From assembly GCA_019022495.1 (NCBI GenBank), contig JAFEKR010000066.1, positions 59,808-123,807 of the forward strand: 64,000 nucleotides of DNA, read 5' to 3'. Position 1 is the stretch's first letter. Each line of letters opens with the position of its first letter. Source of the stretch: Epichloe hybrida. Lineage: Eukaryota > Ascomycota > Sordariomycetes > Hypocreales > Clavicipitaceae. Below are positions 31,400 through 45,599 of the stretch, piece after piece. The notes under the pieces were generated by a model. That model was given only the letters and a program-made list of their open reading frames with translations. It did no database searches and had not been told where the DNA came from. Both the position numbers and the translations under genes were made by a program.

Positions 31400-34300
31400 T
31401 ATATTACTACTACTATCTAAACTTTACTAAATATAACTCTATATCTACAAACTAGCTACTTAGTTACCGCTTATAATCCTTAATAATATCTATTATAATA
31501 AAATCTCTTTTCTTTACCTAAGAGTTCTCTAAAGCATTATAGCCCTTCTATTTAACTAGGTATTTCTAATATCTCCTATTATAATAATATAATATAATTC
31601 TTTTAACTTTAAACTCCTACTTATTATCTATAATATTCTCTTATAGTAAGGACATATCTTCTATATTAGTTAAATCCCCTATAAATAGTTTAAGATTAGT
31701 AATATTAAAAACATTATATAGTTATATACTAGGTAGTAGCTTTAGTTAGTATACTAAACTATAAGTCCTAATTACCTTTTTAATTTTATAAGGGCCTAGG
31801 TACTTTACACTTAGCTTCCTACTAGGTTACTATAAGTTAATATTCTTTATAAATAATAAAACATAGTTACTTACTCTAAACTTTATTAGGGTTTGCTTCT
31901 TATTATAGTGTTTTATATACTAGGCCTATAAGTTACTTAGAAGCTGCTTAATTACTATATATTTATCTCTTAGTATAGTAGCATAAGTCTTTACCTAGTT
32001 ATTTACCATAGGGATATCTATAATCACTTGCTATAGTCCCCTAGGGTTATAGCCTTATAGTACCTTAGCTAGGGTATAGTTATAAGTTAAATAAATACTT
32101 ATGTTATATATAAACTATACTATTAAAAGATTATTAGCCTAATTAGTCTAATTAAAGCAAGCAAAAGCTCTTAAATAATGCTCTAAAACTTAGTTTAAAT
32201 GTTCTATCTAACTATCTATTTACAAGTAAAACGCAGTGCTTAGTTACTACTTAGTTATAATAAGATAGTAGAAGGTTATCTAAAACCCGCTAGTAAAAGT
32301 TAAACCACAGTCTATAATAATACCTTCTAGGGCACTATAATCCCTAAAAACATACTTTAGGAATATAGTAGCTAACCTATTACTAGTTATCCGTGTTAAA
32401 ACAGGGATATAAATACTGTATTTTGTGAAACAGTCTATAATAACTAAGATTATATTATAGGTCTGATTTACGTCTTTCATAGGTGGTAGCCCCGTAATAA
32501 AATCTATTAATAATTCTTAAAAAGGCTAATTAGGCACTAGTAGCGTAGCTAGCTTGCTATAAGGTTTATAGTGCCTTAGCTTTAAAGTCTAATAGCTTAT
32601 GCAAGTTTATATATATAACTTAGTGTCTTTCTTTATTATTAGCTAGTAATACTAACTTATAATCTAATAGAGAGTCCTACTAACTCCCTAGTGGCCTACT
32701 ACTAGGTTATTATAGGTAAGTAGTAAAATTTCCTTTCTTATACTTACTAGAATAAAAACTTTATTTTAAAACATTAATAGCTTAGAGAGCCTAATAGACT
32801 ATGTCTATAATGCTTTAAGGTTACTACTCTTAAGTAGCTTCCTATAACCTATAGTAAAGTTATTACCTTACTATGCTTAAAATAACATAACTTAAATTAA
32901 AGTCTCTAATTTTATATATATAGGATATATATTATATATAAACTTAGAAGAGGTTTACTAGACTACCTATATTCTTACTATAACACTACTATAAGTAGCT
33001 AGCTTATAGTATGCTTTTAGACTTATAGATAAATTATAGCTAAGTAGCATTTTAAGGGGGCACCTACGCTGCTTACTAACTACTAACCTAGCTAGACTCC
33101 TAACCTATAGGCTTACTAGACTTACAGAAACATTAGAAAACATAAATAAGGCATAACCTTATTACTTATAATAAGTAAACCTAGTTAGCATACTACTCAC
33201 AGGCTTTATAGGACTATTAGGTTTCTTAATAATATAATAAAGTTATATCTTCTTAAAACCCTAGAGGCTTAAATAGCCCTTATAGTATTCTTATAATAAA
33301 CTATTAACTACGCTAAGTAATATAACCTTAGGGCCTATAACTACACTATTGCATATATAGCGCCCTTACTACTTAGTATTTAAAAACTTAGCTAAGAAGT
33401 TAGGTAGCTACGAGGATATAGCCTTTGCCTTACGCTCCTTACTAATATAATTTGCTTTTCTTAATAGGGTATTAGCAGGGTTTAGCTTACCCGCATAATA
33501 TTTAATCCTAAAATTAAATAAACAAAGCTTATCTAATACTATTACCTACCTACTAGATAGCTTTAGCTTTATAGCTAGGTACTTATAATTTAGATAGTTT
33601 GTAATAACTATAATCTAATAAGTTAAATATATAAGGTAATATCTCTAGGCTTAAAACGCCTCTTAGATTACTAATAACTTAGCGTCTAGGGTTAAGTAAC
33701 GAAGTTTAATATTAGTTAACTTCCTTAAAAAATACGCTACTAGGTGCTAGCTACCTAGCACTAATATTATAAGTATAGCTTTAATTACATAACTAGATAT
33801 ATTTATCTTTACTCTTAGCGGATAAAGTAAGTTAAAGTATACTAAGATTAGTACCTCCTAGAACTTCTTTTAGAGTTTTCTAAATACTATAAGTTTACTC
33901 GGCTCTAGCTTAAACTTTACTAGTTAAAACCCTTTTAGATAGTTTATTAGCAGGACTACTACCTTACTATACTATTTTATAAAGTATTAGTAAAAACCTA
34001 TAAACCTAAGGAATAATTAAATATTAAACACACTACTAGGTATTAGCTAGGTCGCAATAGCTTCGACCTGCAATAGTTCTATCTTAATGCCCTTCTTAGA
34101 TATAATAAAACCTAGGAACTTTGCCTTTATAACTAAAAATTAGCACTTTTTAAGGTTAATATAAAGGTCCGCGTCCTAAAGTTACTCTAGCACCCTTTTA
34201 ATATGCTTTATATATCTTATAGGGTTACTACTATATATTAGGGTATTATTAAGGTAAATAATATAGAATTCGTTCATAAGCCCCTTAAGAGTATTATTAA

Positions 34301-34610
34301 TATATTCCTAAAAAGTAGCTAGCGCATTTACTAACCCGAATAGCATCATAAGATATTTAAAGTGCCTATAGCAGTAATAGAATGCTATCTTTTACTTATT
34401 ACCCTTGCGAATACGTAGCTAGTAGTACGCCTCTTGAAGATCTAGTAACATAAAAATCTTTGCACTTGCTAATCAATTAAGGATTTCAGAGATTAGTGGC
34501 AAAGAGGCCTTATTTTTAATAGGAATCCTATTAAGGCCCCTATAATCCACACAAAGCCTTAATTTCCCTGATTTTTTCAGAACAAATAAAATTAGGGCTC
34601 CTGCTAGGCT
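31400..34610 (-). pseudogene. RIP-broken pol of element A (RT, integrase, chromodomain)
   Basis: On the minus strand, 34,610-34,140 shows RT sequence ([30 protein letters not shown]). The catalytic box reads YLNN where YLDD is expected, a change explained by G-to-A. Integrase core remains at 32,480-32,280 (ILVIIDCFTKYSIYIPV). A chromodomain-like piece lies at about 31,640-31,400 (KYLVK, stop, KGYNALENS). Stops are frequent throughout, so no active product is expected. Confidence 0.8.
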
Positions 34611-34634
34611 TATTAATCTTCTAATCTACCCTTT

Positions 34635-34853
34635 TGTTATGGACTGGCCCCTAGGCGGCTGTAATAGGGCGTTAATATAGTATTAAGAGACTTAGGGAAG
34701 AGAAAGGAAAGGAGAAAAGGCTATCCCTAGTAATGCCCCTTATACCCCCTTAGCTCCTTATATAAGCCCCCCTTTCCTTACCTTACCTATTCTTACTTAC
34801 CCCTACTCTTCCTACTATATAGAAAATGCTTAGGTAAAGCCTAAGCCCTTATA
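34635..34853 (-). repeat. Left LTR of element B
   Basis: 219 nt, TGTTATGGACTGGCCCCTAG at the outer edge. The inner end TTATA corresponds to TTACA in the partner. Confidence 0.9.
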
Positions 34854-37800
34854 TATACCCTTACTTAGTCTTATTAAGCCTACCCCTTTATTATAGTATA
34901 CCCTATTATGCTATTAGTAAATAAGGTAAATTACTCCTACCTCTACTACTACCTTTCTATAAATTATCTAGTAGGCATTTAATTATATTTAATCCTATTC
35001 CTTACTTATTACTATTAGGTATATAACACTTATGTCCCGCTAGCTTATTATGCTATTATTATACACGTAATGCGTTTACCTTACTAACCTATTATTATTA
35101 TAATATCTAGCCCTTACCCTTACTAGTTTATAATTTATCTAATAAGGGTATATAATATATTTACCTTACTAACTTATTATTTTATTATAGTCTCTAACCT
35201 TACCCTTACTAGTTTATTAATTACCTAATATAAGTACTAAACCATATATAAATATCCTACTTAGTTCCTTATTATATCTTACCTTCTTTTATATAATACT
35301 ATCTATTTATTATTATAGTTTTATTATACCTTCCTCTTCTTCTATTAGTCCTTACTTCTTAAATAATTACTCCCTTATTAGATATACCTTATAATTTATC
35401 TAACCCTTCTCTATCTCTAGCTACTCCTATAATACCCTTATCCTATTTTATTAGTAAGTTCCTTATAGAAAGTAACTCTAATAATAAATAATATACTACC
35501 CCCTAATCTATCTAGTGCCCTTATAGGCTATATATAAAATAAGCTCTTACTACTAGTATACTAGAATACTACTTACCTAAGTCTAGGGAATCCTATTCTT
35601 TATATTAGAGGTAATATCTTACTTATATTTAGTATACTAGGCTCTTATCTACTAACCTATATCTCTATTATATATTAAAGAATATTAAGGTAAAGATTAC
35701 TATAAGTATATATATTATTAAACCTAGAGTCCTAAAGACTAAGAAAATAAAAAAGAAAATACCTATCCTATCTTAAAGGTATTACTACCTTATTAATTAG
35801 TAAAACTCCCTCCTTACCTAGGCTTAGTTTAACCTAGCTCCTATTTAGTTAGCCCTTAGAGTATTCCTAGCTATAAATACTACTATAATAAATATAACTA
35901 GTTAGAAATAATATACTTTCTTCTCCTAGCTATCCTCCTCCTATATACTATTCTCCTACTAGGTCTCCTATTACACCCCCTCTTACTTATACTCCTTACA
36001 CTAACCTTACCTATACTATTCTAGTTCTAGGTTATGCCTAATATAAACTAGATAAATAACTTATTATACTATACCTATTACCTAGTAAAAAAGGTACTAT
36101 AGCTATAGTAGTAGTAGTATAACTTTAGCTAAAGGTAACACCCTCCTATCTATTTTCTCCTAGTAATTAAGGTAATAACTTATTAGATAAGTATTCTTAT
36201 TAAGTAGTAGTAAGATATAGTAAGTAAGTATCTAGGGCGCTTATAGAAGTCTTTATAGCTATATAAGTTTTCTAAAATTAATTTAGTTTATTATTAGTTT
36301 ATATATTACCTTATTTTACCTTAAATTTATTAAGTGCTTATATTTTCTCTATACTTTCTAGTAGCTCCTATATTAGTTAAGAGTATCTTACTTACTTAAC
36401 TAAGATATTCTATTATTTTCCTTACCCTTATATATTCTAAGCCACTAGAATTCGCTTAACCTAATATTCCTCTATAAGCTTATTATTACCCTCCGCTAGG
36501 ACTTATTTAGAACCTAGGTATAAGTCTTATAACTATTAGCTTAGGAGTAAGTCTTCCGCTATATATTTAATAAGGTCTATATAAAAAACTAAATAAATAC
36601 CCCTTAGTATATTAAGTTAGACTATAAGAGAGAATAGCACTTCTATAACTATATACTTTATAGCTACCTAGTTAAGTTTCCTTAAGGGGTAGTTTATCTT
36701 TATATTCCTAAGTAATAGCTATACCTTATCCCTAACCTAAAAACATTTTACTAGGCGTCTTAATACTAATATTATATCTTATTACTATTACTATATATAA
36801 GCTATTATAGCCTAAGCTAAATAGGTACTCTCTTAGAGATAGCTAAGGAAATAAATAGCTCTCCCCTTTAGTATAGTTATAGACATAGGTATATTTAGTT
36901 AGGTTTAAATTAGTTTAAGATCATATCTATAGAGTAATTTATTTAGGCTTACTCTAGTGGCTAATACGGTCTTATTATTAATTACTAGTTAATAAGTAGC
37001 AAGGTATTCTAGCTAGTTATACTATAAGAAGGAAATAGTAACATATAAAATTACCTATACCTCCTAGTTTACCTATTCTATACTACTATTAGTCTAAGGA
37101 TAGTGTAATATAGAGAGTAATTAATCTATCCTTACTAGGGAATATAATATTATCTAAAATTATCCTAACTAGTCTAAGCCTTAGTCTATAATAATAAACT
37201 AAGGGAATTCTCTAAACCTCTACTAAACTATCTTAAAGCGTTTTATATAATCCTTAGCTTTTATAGAGATTATAGCCTTAAGCTATATAAACTTTAATAG
37301 CCTATTTATAATAACTATAAGGTATTAAGGTTACTTAGGTAATAAAGCTAGCAAGTTTATTATAAAGTTAATAAAGATTTATAACTAAAACTAATTAGGG
37401 ATTAGTAAAGGCTTTAGTAAGCCCTAGTATTACTAATAGCTCTTATAGCTACTAATATAGTAGTAGTTATAAATAAATCTTACTACGTCCTATAATATTC
37501 TATCCTAATAAAACTAGCATTATAGAATTTAAAACATAGTGTTATAGCTAGGGTAACCTATAACTAGCAAGTTATGACTTTATTAGATAAGAGTTGTTAT
37601 AAGGGGTTCCTAGGCTAGGACTTATATACACCCCTAGAACTATAGCACGCTATAAGCGCTTATAGAATAATCCGTAACCTATTCTCTTATTATTACTTCT
37701 AGGGGAAACTTCCTAGTACCCTCCTAAATAGCTTTTAGTTATATACTATACATAGGGTCTAATATAATAGCCTAGTCCTAGAGGTCCTAGAGGTGCTTAC

Positions 37801-38649
37801 TAGTAAAGAGAGCCTCCCTTACTAAAGGCAGGGATAATTAGTATATATGTAAGGCTATAATAGGTTTATCTAGGTCTATTTATAGTAATAGGGATAGTTA
37901 TATAATTGTGATTAGCTATAGAACCTATCCCTATCTTAAGGACTCCTTATATTAGTCCTATTCCCTCCTAGATAGGGCGTCTAGGCGTTACGCTTATATG
38001 CTAGGTCTATAACGTAAATAGAAATTAAATAGCGCAAGCATATCTGCCTATTAAGCTTGCTATTCTAATATTAGTCTTAGTATTATAAAGTACTCTAGGT
38101 TCTTATAGTCTATATAAATTATAAACAGGCAGGAGATACCTTATAACTTTACTAACTATACCTTTAAGTATAAAATAATAGCTAGTAGCTCCTTATTATA
38201 AATTATATAATTCTTTTGTAATACTATAAGACTAGTGGAGTGGTAAGCTACTAGGTATAATATACTATCTAGTCCTAATTATAAGAGGTAACTACTAAGG
38301 GCTATTCCTAAGCAGTTAGCCTCTACTACTATAAGGTAGTCTAGATCCTATTATACTAGAATAGGATATATAATAAAAGTATTCTTTAGCCTCTTAAAAG
38401 CCTTATCCTTCTCTAGTCCCTAGTAAAATAAAGTATTTCTCTTAGTAAGATAAATAAAGGGGGCTACTAACTTAGAGAAGTTACTAATAAAGTTATAATA
38501 GAAGTTTATAAACCCTAAGAAGCTTTAAACCCCCTGTAGCTTTATAAGTGCTACCTATTCCCTTATAGCTACTACCTTTATAAGATTAGGATAAATTAAG
38601 CATTTTACTATAATAATATATTCTAGGTATTAGACCTCTTTAATAGTAA

Positions 38650-39150
38650 ACATAGACTTATTAATGTTAAGGTATAGTCCTATAGAACATAAGTATCCTA
38701 ATATTAATTATACCTTTACTATATAGTCTTTCCTTAATCCCCTAGAGTAAACTAGAATATTATTAAGGTAAGCTATTATAAAGTCCCCTAATATATCCCC
38801 TAAGGATTTATTAATATACTATTAGAAGGTTACTAATACACTTACTAGGCTAAATAGACAAACTAACTATTTAAATAGTCTAAACCTAGTGTAAAAGGTA
38901 GTAAGGTGCTCCTTACCCTTAGCTATCTATAGTTTATAAAATACTATATAGATATTTACCTTTATAAACTAATATACCTAGGAGAGGGAGCGTAATATCT
39001 CCTTAACTAACAGGAGTGGATATTAATCCTATGCTATAATCTTATTAAGTGCGTAATAGTCCACGTAAAACCGCTATCCCCTATTTACTTTCTTCACAAA
39101 AAGAATAGGGGCTATAGCTAATAAGGAGCTAGCACAAATCTAGCCCTTAT
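38650..39150 (-). pseudogene. RIP-broken reverse transcriptase of element B
   Basis: The minus strand reads IAPILFVKKVN, RFYVDYYALNKI, YPLLLVKEILRSLS and a catalytic box YLNNILVYS (YLDD expected). Stops replace several Trp/Gln codons. The gypsy-type RT order is clear despite the decay; the integrase and gag parts were not delimited. Confidence 0.75.
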
Positions 39151-41309
39151 CCATTAGATCTATTATCTAGTAATAAACCTCTAATAACTAATCCCTTAGT
39201 ATATTATATAGTAAACCCCATAGGAGTGTTAGTTCGGATTCGTCCGGATTCTTATGTAAACATATGTGATAATTAAGGGAACCCCTATGTAAGGGTAGGC
39301 TATTAGCTTTAGCCTTATTAAAAAGATCTGCAAAGTCTGCTAACTCCCTTAGTAACATAGCTATATTAAAGCTATCTAGTTTTGTTTTAGGCGCTATAAT
39401 TTATAGCACTATTATTATTTCTTTAAGGCTTATAGCTATAAACCTTATTATAGTATTCCTTATCTTTTATACCTATTACGCCTTAGCTGTATATAAGGAA
39501 CTAATAATCCCCTATACTAGGGCTTCCCCCTTATGCTTAGTAGCTTCTAAAACATAAAGGCCCTCTATTACACTAATTACTAGTTACTATTTTACTACAT
39601 AAATTATAATATTATAGTGCTCTAGCCATAGCATACTAAAGATAATATCCTAGGTAAGACCTAGGATAATATATAGGTACACTAATAACTCTTACCTATT
39701 AATATTAATACTAGCTTATACTATATAAGTAATAGAGAAGGACTTCTCTCTTTATTACCTCCCTCTTCTCTCTATTTCCACTATAATATACACTTACCTT
39801 TATTTTAGTAGTTATATAAGCTCTAGGCTAAGCTATCTTACTACTAATATACTAATAGCACTATAGTAATTATAGCTATAATTAATCTAGATATTAATAT
39901 AAAAACATATATTAAAGAGTACTAGGATTAAGAAAGGTAGTTAGTCTATATATTAATCTATATCTCTATCTATATTTATAAACTAGCTATACTTATCTAA
40001 ATCTATAGCTACTAGCTAGCCCCTTTACCCTTATATAAGACTTTACTTAAGGGCTACTTGTTTTCTAAGGAGTTTATAGTAACCTCCTTATTTACACTTT
40101 CTGTGTTTACCCTATATAAGTTAATCTAGACCTTAGGTTAGTAAGGCAGGAGGAAGGTATATTCCTAGATATAATAGTCCTTAGATCTATAATATAGGTA
40201 GCACCCCTCTTAGTAGCATTTAGTTAGTTTTGCCTAAGTTACTTACTTAGCCCTTAGCTAATTTATGTTTCTCTTTAGGCCCTTATCCTTCTTATCTAGC
40301 TTATTTTACTTACCCTATTAAGTTATTATAGCATACACTCCTATTATAGGTATATTACTATTATAGTCTATTTATTAAGGGGCGGGTTAGCCTAGCTAGG
40401 GTCTGCGTTAGTTCTAAAACTTCTTCTCTAAGGTATAAGATTTAATATTAACTATAATACTATAGTACTAAGTAACTATAATATAGTATTCTATTTAGCT
40501 TATCCCCTTACTAATAGATATTTCTCTTATATACTTATTAAGCGTGTATTAAAGCTTAGCTAGCTTAATATCCTTAGTCTAATAAGTCCCCCTTACTAGG
40601 GAGAGTTTCTATTTAAAATAAATAAAAAACATAGTAAATAGCTCCCTTACCCCTTATTCTATCTAGTTAAGTTCTATAAGGGCTATCTCCTATCTATAGG
40701 GATTTATATAAAGTATTTCTAAGTAAGTTAGGAAAGCTATAGGGTTATAGTTATTTATATAGCCTATCTTAAAGAATAATATAATCTAAGCCTAAACCTT
40801 AGGTAATAGGTTCTAGTAAATAAATACCTATTAGTCCTTATTAGACCTAATAAAGTCCCTATCTACCTCTAACTTATATTTTATTAGGAACTTCTAGGCA
40901 GTAAATATAGCCTTATTACTATTTTATAGGTTACCTATAGGAATTAGTTTTTAGCGGATTTATAATATAAGGGATAGTAAGGCTAGCCCCTAAAGTAAAA
41001 TATAATCCAGATTAATTCTAGTAGGGTCTATTAGGGCGTTTAGTAGGAAGTTTTATTATACTACTAATTCTAGGTTTATATATATATATTATTATAAGCT
41101 CTTAATTACCCTTACCTGCTATGCTAGCATTAGTTAAAGCGTCTTAAACTAGGTATTCTAGGCTTCTAGTAGTACCACAGCTTCGGATAGGGGGGTATAA
41201 GTCCCCTAGCCAGGTTAGTCGTGAGAATAAAGCATGTCTATTAGGTCCATTATTGTTTGCTTTGTTTCTTTTAGTAGCCTTCTTTTTAAACTAAAGGAAG
41301 TCTCTTAAT

Positions 41310-41528
41310 TATTATAAACTAGCCCCTAGGCGGCTGTAATAAGGTGTTAATATAGTATTAAGAGACTTAGGGAAAAGAAAGGAAAGAAGAAGAGGCTATC
41401 CCTAGTAATACCCCTTATACCCCCTTAGCTCCTTATGTAAGCCCCCCTTTCCTTACCTTACCTATTCCTGCTTGCCCCTACCCTTCCTACTATACGGAAA
41501 ATGCTTGGGCAAAGCCTAAGCCCTTACA
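41310..41528 (-). repeat. Right LTR of element B
   Basis: 219 nt. The inner start is mutated (TATTATAAACT against TGTTATGGACT), and the outer end is pristine (ATGCTTGGGCAAAGCCTAAG). Confidence 0.9.
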
Positions 41529-43713
41529 CCTTTCTCCTACACACTTACTAGGTACTCCCTAAGCACTTCTAGCTCTTTTTTAGCTAGGTTATATATAGGT
41601 CCCTAGGGTAGTTATTTTCCCTCTTCTAATTTAATCACATAAGTATAACTACCTAATTCCAGGAGCTTACTAGCTAGCTTCTTTAAAAACACATTTACAA
41701 ATTCCACATACTCTTCTAGAATCTACTACAGGGGTGTATTACTATCTATCTCTTATATAAACACTACTAATTCTTTATAAAATACTACCTAGAGCACTAT
41801 TACGCTTCTTAGTTTTTTCTTCTTTAATACATAGGCATATTTTACTACTATTACTATAACTACGCTATAACTTAGGTTATTACTTATTACATTACCTATT
41901 AATAAATTTTTATTAGTATTTTCTTCTATTACCTCTAGGTTAACTACCTTAATCTTTAGTAATACTAGTAATAGCGTAATAGAAGACTACTTTACTACCT
42001 TATATAGTTATTACTTACCTACTATAAAAGTAATATAATCTTAGGTTATTAAAAACCTCTAGAAACCTTACTTCTAGTCTATTACTATAGGTTTATACTC
42101 TAGGGTCTAGTCTATCCCTAGGAGCATTCCCTCTCCTATATTAGTAATATAGTAGCTAACTTAGCAGACCTTTATATAGCCTATACTATCTTTTACCTTA
42201 ACTAGTTTATATAGGATTCCCTAGTGTAAGATCTTATCCTTACTTACGCTTTCTAGTATTATCTCTGTTTTTTCTACGTTCTTCTAATCCTATTTTAATA
42301 ATAATTTAGGGTAAATTATTAAATATTCCGCGCTTATATTAAATAGCGCTAGCACTACTAACTAGTAGTTATCTTACTATAAGAATACTTATATTCTTAT
42401 TCTCTTATCTATAAGTTTTTTTATAGCAAGACTATTATCCTAGGCCTAAGCTAAACTAATTAGAATCTTATTTAAGTCTAAGGTTTTATTACTACTATCC
42501 TTATACTTCTTAGTAATATACCTATTACTTTTATAAATTAAGTAGTTTACTATATTATATCTATTTATACTATATCTAGGGCTACTATATTTATAGCACT
42601 TAAATAGTCTCTAGCTTATACTAGGTTACTATAAGCTTTACTATAAGTTATTTATAAGGGAGCTAGAGCGTTATCTCTTATTACTCCTACCCTCCTTATT
42701 ATAGTTTTTATTATAATTACTTAATATAGATATTATTATAACTTTAGCCTTTTTTCCTTAACCCTATAGGTAACTCTAAGATATTAGGAACTCTTAGCTA
42801 ACTATATGCTTCCTTATAGTATTATTTAAGCTATTTAGAAAAATTACTATTCTTAAGCATATAGGGATTTAGTTAGGTAATTTTGCTTTTACCTTTATTT
42901 AAAGTCTTAGGAAAGATTAAAAAGACTAATTACTCTTTTACCTAAGATTTAGTAGTGTCCTAGTAGCTTCTAAGCACTATATATCTTTATTTATTACTCT
43001 AGTGTTTAGCTAGGATACAAATCTATCCTAGGTATAAGCTAAGTAATTAACTAACTTATTTACTATTATATAATATATTTACTATTACTTTATATTATTA
43101 GCTAAGTAGCTACTAGTATATACTACCTTTATTTTATTATCCTAAAAGGTTTTTAAGTCTAGCTTAAATAGTATATTTAAATTTACTAAGTATACCTATA
43201 AATTCTTATAAGTATTACCTTTATACACAGGCACCTTATACTATATCTTAATAAAGCTTTATAGGTATATATTTACTATAAACTTAGTATTAGGTAAGAA
43301 ATCTAGGAATAAGGGAATTCTCTATATATTTATCTAAGGGGTAATTATAGGTTCTTTACCTAAACTAGCTAATTATAAGTTTACTTCTATTTCCTTAAGC
43401 TATGCTTCTATACCTAAGATCTCCTTTCTTATATAAGTATTTTATAGCTTAGCTTATATAACCTTATATTACCTCTATAGCTTATCTAGATTATTATTAT
43501 TACTAGATTTAGTATTATTATATTAGTTAGGTAGTATTTACTATACTCTCTTATATTCTATAGTTAGGGTATTCTAGTTACTACCTAGGCGCTATAAAGT
43601 TAGGGCTTTCTTACTAGGTAGTATAGGTATATTTTAGGTAAATATTCTATAGCTTCTTTATATTTAAATTTAGCTAATAGTTTATTTTCCCTAGAGGGTT
43701 TAAGAGTTTAACT

Positions 43714-43980
43714 TATTATAACTATATATAAGGAGATATAAATAAAGTTAAGGCTAAGGTTCTTAGTTATAGCTAGAGAGCTACTACTTAGGGGTAAGTA
43801 TATAAAGGTTTTAAACTCTAACCTCCTATATCTCTTATAGGTAGTCCTTATCTAAATACCTTACTACGTATATGTAGCTATCTTATAGCTACTTAGTTAT
43901 TTACGGAACCTAAGGCTTATCCGAGGGCTCTAACATGTAACCGTCCTGTCCATGGCCCCTTGGCCTCCGTGCTCCTGACA
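43714..43980 (-). repeat. Right LTR of element A
   Basis: 267 nt. The inner start TATTATAACT stands for TGTCACGACT; the outer 80 nt are GC-rich and apparently unmutated, ending CTCCTGACA. Confidence 0.9.
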
Positions 43981-43985
43981 CCTAA

Positions 43986-44870
43986 GAGTAATATAAGGGA
44001 GAGAATAACTTAATTTACTAGAACTATACTATATATTACTAAGGATTAGCTAAATAATAGTAATACTATAGCTAGGAATATACTATATTTTATAATCTTA
44101 TCTAAAGCTATACTCTTTATTATAAAGGTAAAAAAAGTAGTAGTTAAAGAGTAAATTACTTAGCTTAAGTAACTTAAGGAACTATAGGATTAGGAAAAGA
44201 AGCTTACTAACTTAATATAATCTTATAGAAAACTAGTAAAAAAGAGCTAAAAAAATAGTTTATTCTTAAGCCTTAGTAGCTAAGAAGTTAAGGTTTAAAA
44301 TATTATAAAACTTTAATACCTTATAAACTTATAAAAATATAAGATATAGCTTAATAATCTTAACTATACCTTTAAGAAGGTAAAGAAAAAGTATTACTAG
44401 GATAACTAAAAGATTCTCTTTATACTTAACTATATATATATAAACTATTAGGCTAAATAAGACTAATATATTAAAGAATAACTAGCTAATAGCTAGGATT
44501 ATCCTAAGGATAACTAGAATAAGTTCTAAGACTAAACCCTTATATTACTTAAAGACTTTATAAGTTATAATATATAAATAGCTATATAGCTAGAAAATAT
44601 AAAGTAAAAGAAAGGCTAAAGTCCTATTAAGTTTAGTATTTACTTAGATTTACTAGAGAAATACCTAGAATAAGCTTTAGAAAAGACTTATACTCTTATA
44701 TTCTTTATAAAATTACTTTCTAACTTATAAGATTATATTAACTTATATATAGATATTACTAGTTTAATATAAGAAGATATTATATAACTTACCTAGTAAT
44801 TCTAGGAGGTAATATTAAAGAATAAGTAAAAGCTAAATAATTTAGAAAAGAAAGGGCTATATAAAGTAGC
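43986..44870 (+). pseudogene. Gag-region remnant of element E
   Basis: Purine-rich plus-strand sequence with many Lys/Glu-like codons and frequent TAA/TAG stops, between the right end of A and the left end of C. It is assigned to gag by position between the E 5' LTR and its zinc knuckle, not by clear motifs. Confidence 0.5.
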
Positions 44871-44875
44871 TTAAC

Positions 44876-45132
44876 TGTTGGATTCACCAAGGTCCTGCGC
44901 AGGTAATAAATCCCGTATAAATTGAAGTCAATGATAGTTAGTTAGCTAGCTAGGAAAGAGGGAGAAGAGAGGGAAAGTCTAGATGCTAGGAAAGTGAGCG
45001 AAATCCGTATGTGGGGCATAAAAGGGGGTGGCGAATTAATGCAGCTAATTATATCGCGTGCATCGCGCTAGACCTACAATTAGTCTAGTCTTTAGCTATG
45101 ATTAAACTAATGAAGATCCGAAGGAATTAACA
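44876..45132 (-). repeat. Left LTR of element C
   Basis: 257 nt. The outer first part keeps G/C bases where the partner has A/T; the inner last part is the mutated one (ATTAACA against ATCAACA). Confidence 0.93.
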
Positions 45133-45599
45133 CTAGCAATCTCTCTTTTTCCTTTATAGCTAAAGAGCTTAAAAACGCAATAAAAATCAGATTAAAGGAA
45201 AGTGTACACAAGTAAATCCCTTAATAGGAATCCGCTACTCTAATTGGCCGTCGTGGTATTAGTTAATTAAATTAATCTATTATTCCTTACCTAAGCTCCC
45301 GTTTCCTAATATTACGGGTCTCTTCACCTATTCTTTAACATGAATTATTAATTCGTTTAAATTAATTAAAGAGAAAAGTAATAAATTTAGTAATGCTTTT
45401 GTTATCACATCCGCCGGATTGTTGTTACTATTAATCCACCTGACTTCGTAGATCTTATGCCTTTCGTATGATTAATAAAGAGCTATAATATTAATTATTA
45501 GTCTTTTCTCCTTTGTGGTTCCTAGCTTTATAAGATATTCATATAATAAGAAAGAATTAGTATAGAGAATTATAGGAATTCAAGGTATCTTTAATTAAT

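Larger units (their letters stand above)
34635..41528 (-). mobile_element. Ty3/gypsy element B, inserted in element A
   Basis: Two 219-nt LTRs (34,635-34,853 and 41,310-41,528; TGTTAT...TTACA) flanked by CCTTT (34,630-34,634 and 41,529-41,533). It is 6,894 bp long, with minus-strand RT at about 39,150-38,650. It interrupts A just upstream of A's RT domain, in A's minus-strand orientation. Confidence 0.9.
29268..43980 (-). mobile_element. Ty3/gypsy element A with nested element B
   Basis: LTRs of 267 nt each (29,268-29,534 and 43,714-43,980) run TGTCACGACT...CTCCTGACA and are flanked by the 5-bp duplication CCTAA (29,263-29,267 and 43,981-43,985). Minus-strand pol includes RT, integrase and a chromodomain-like segment. 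Without B the element is about 7.8 kb. Heavy RIP has broken all frames. Confidence 0.9.
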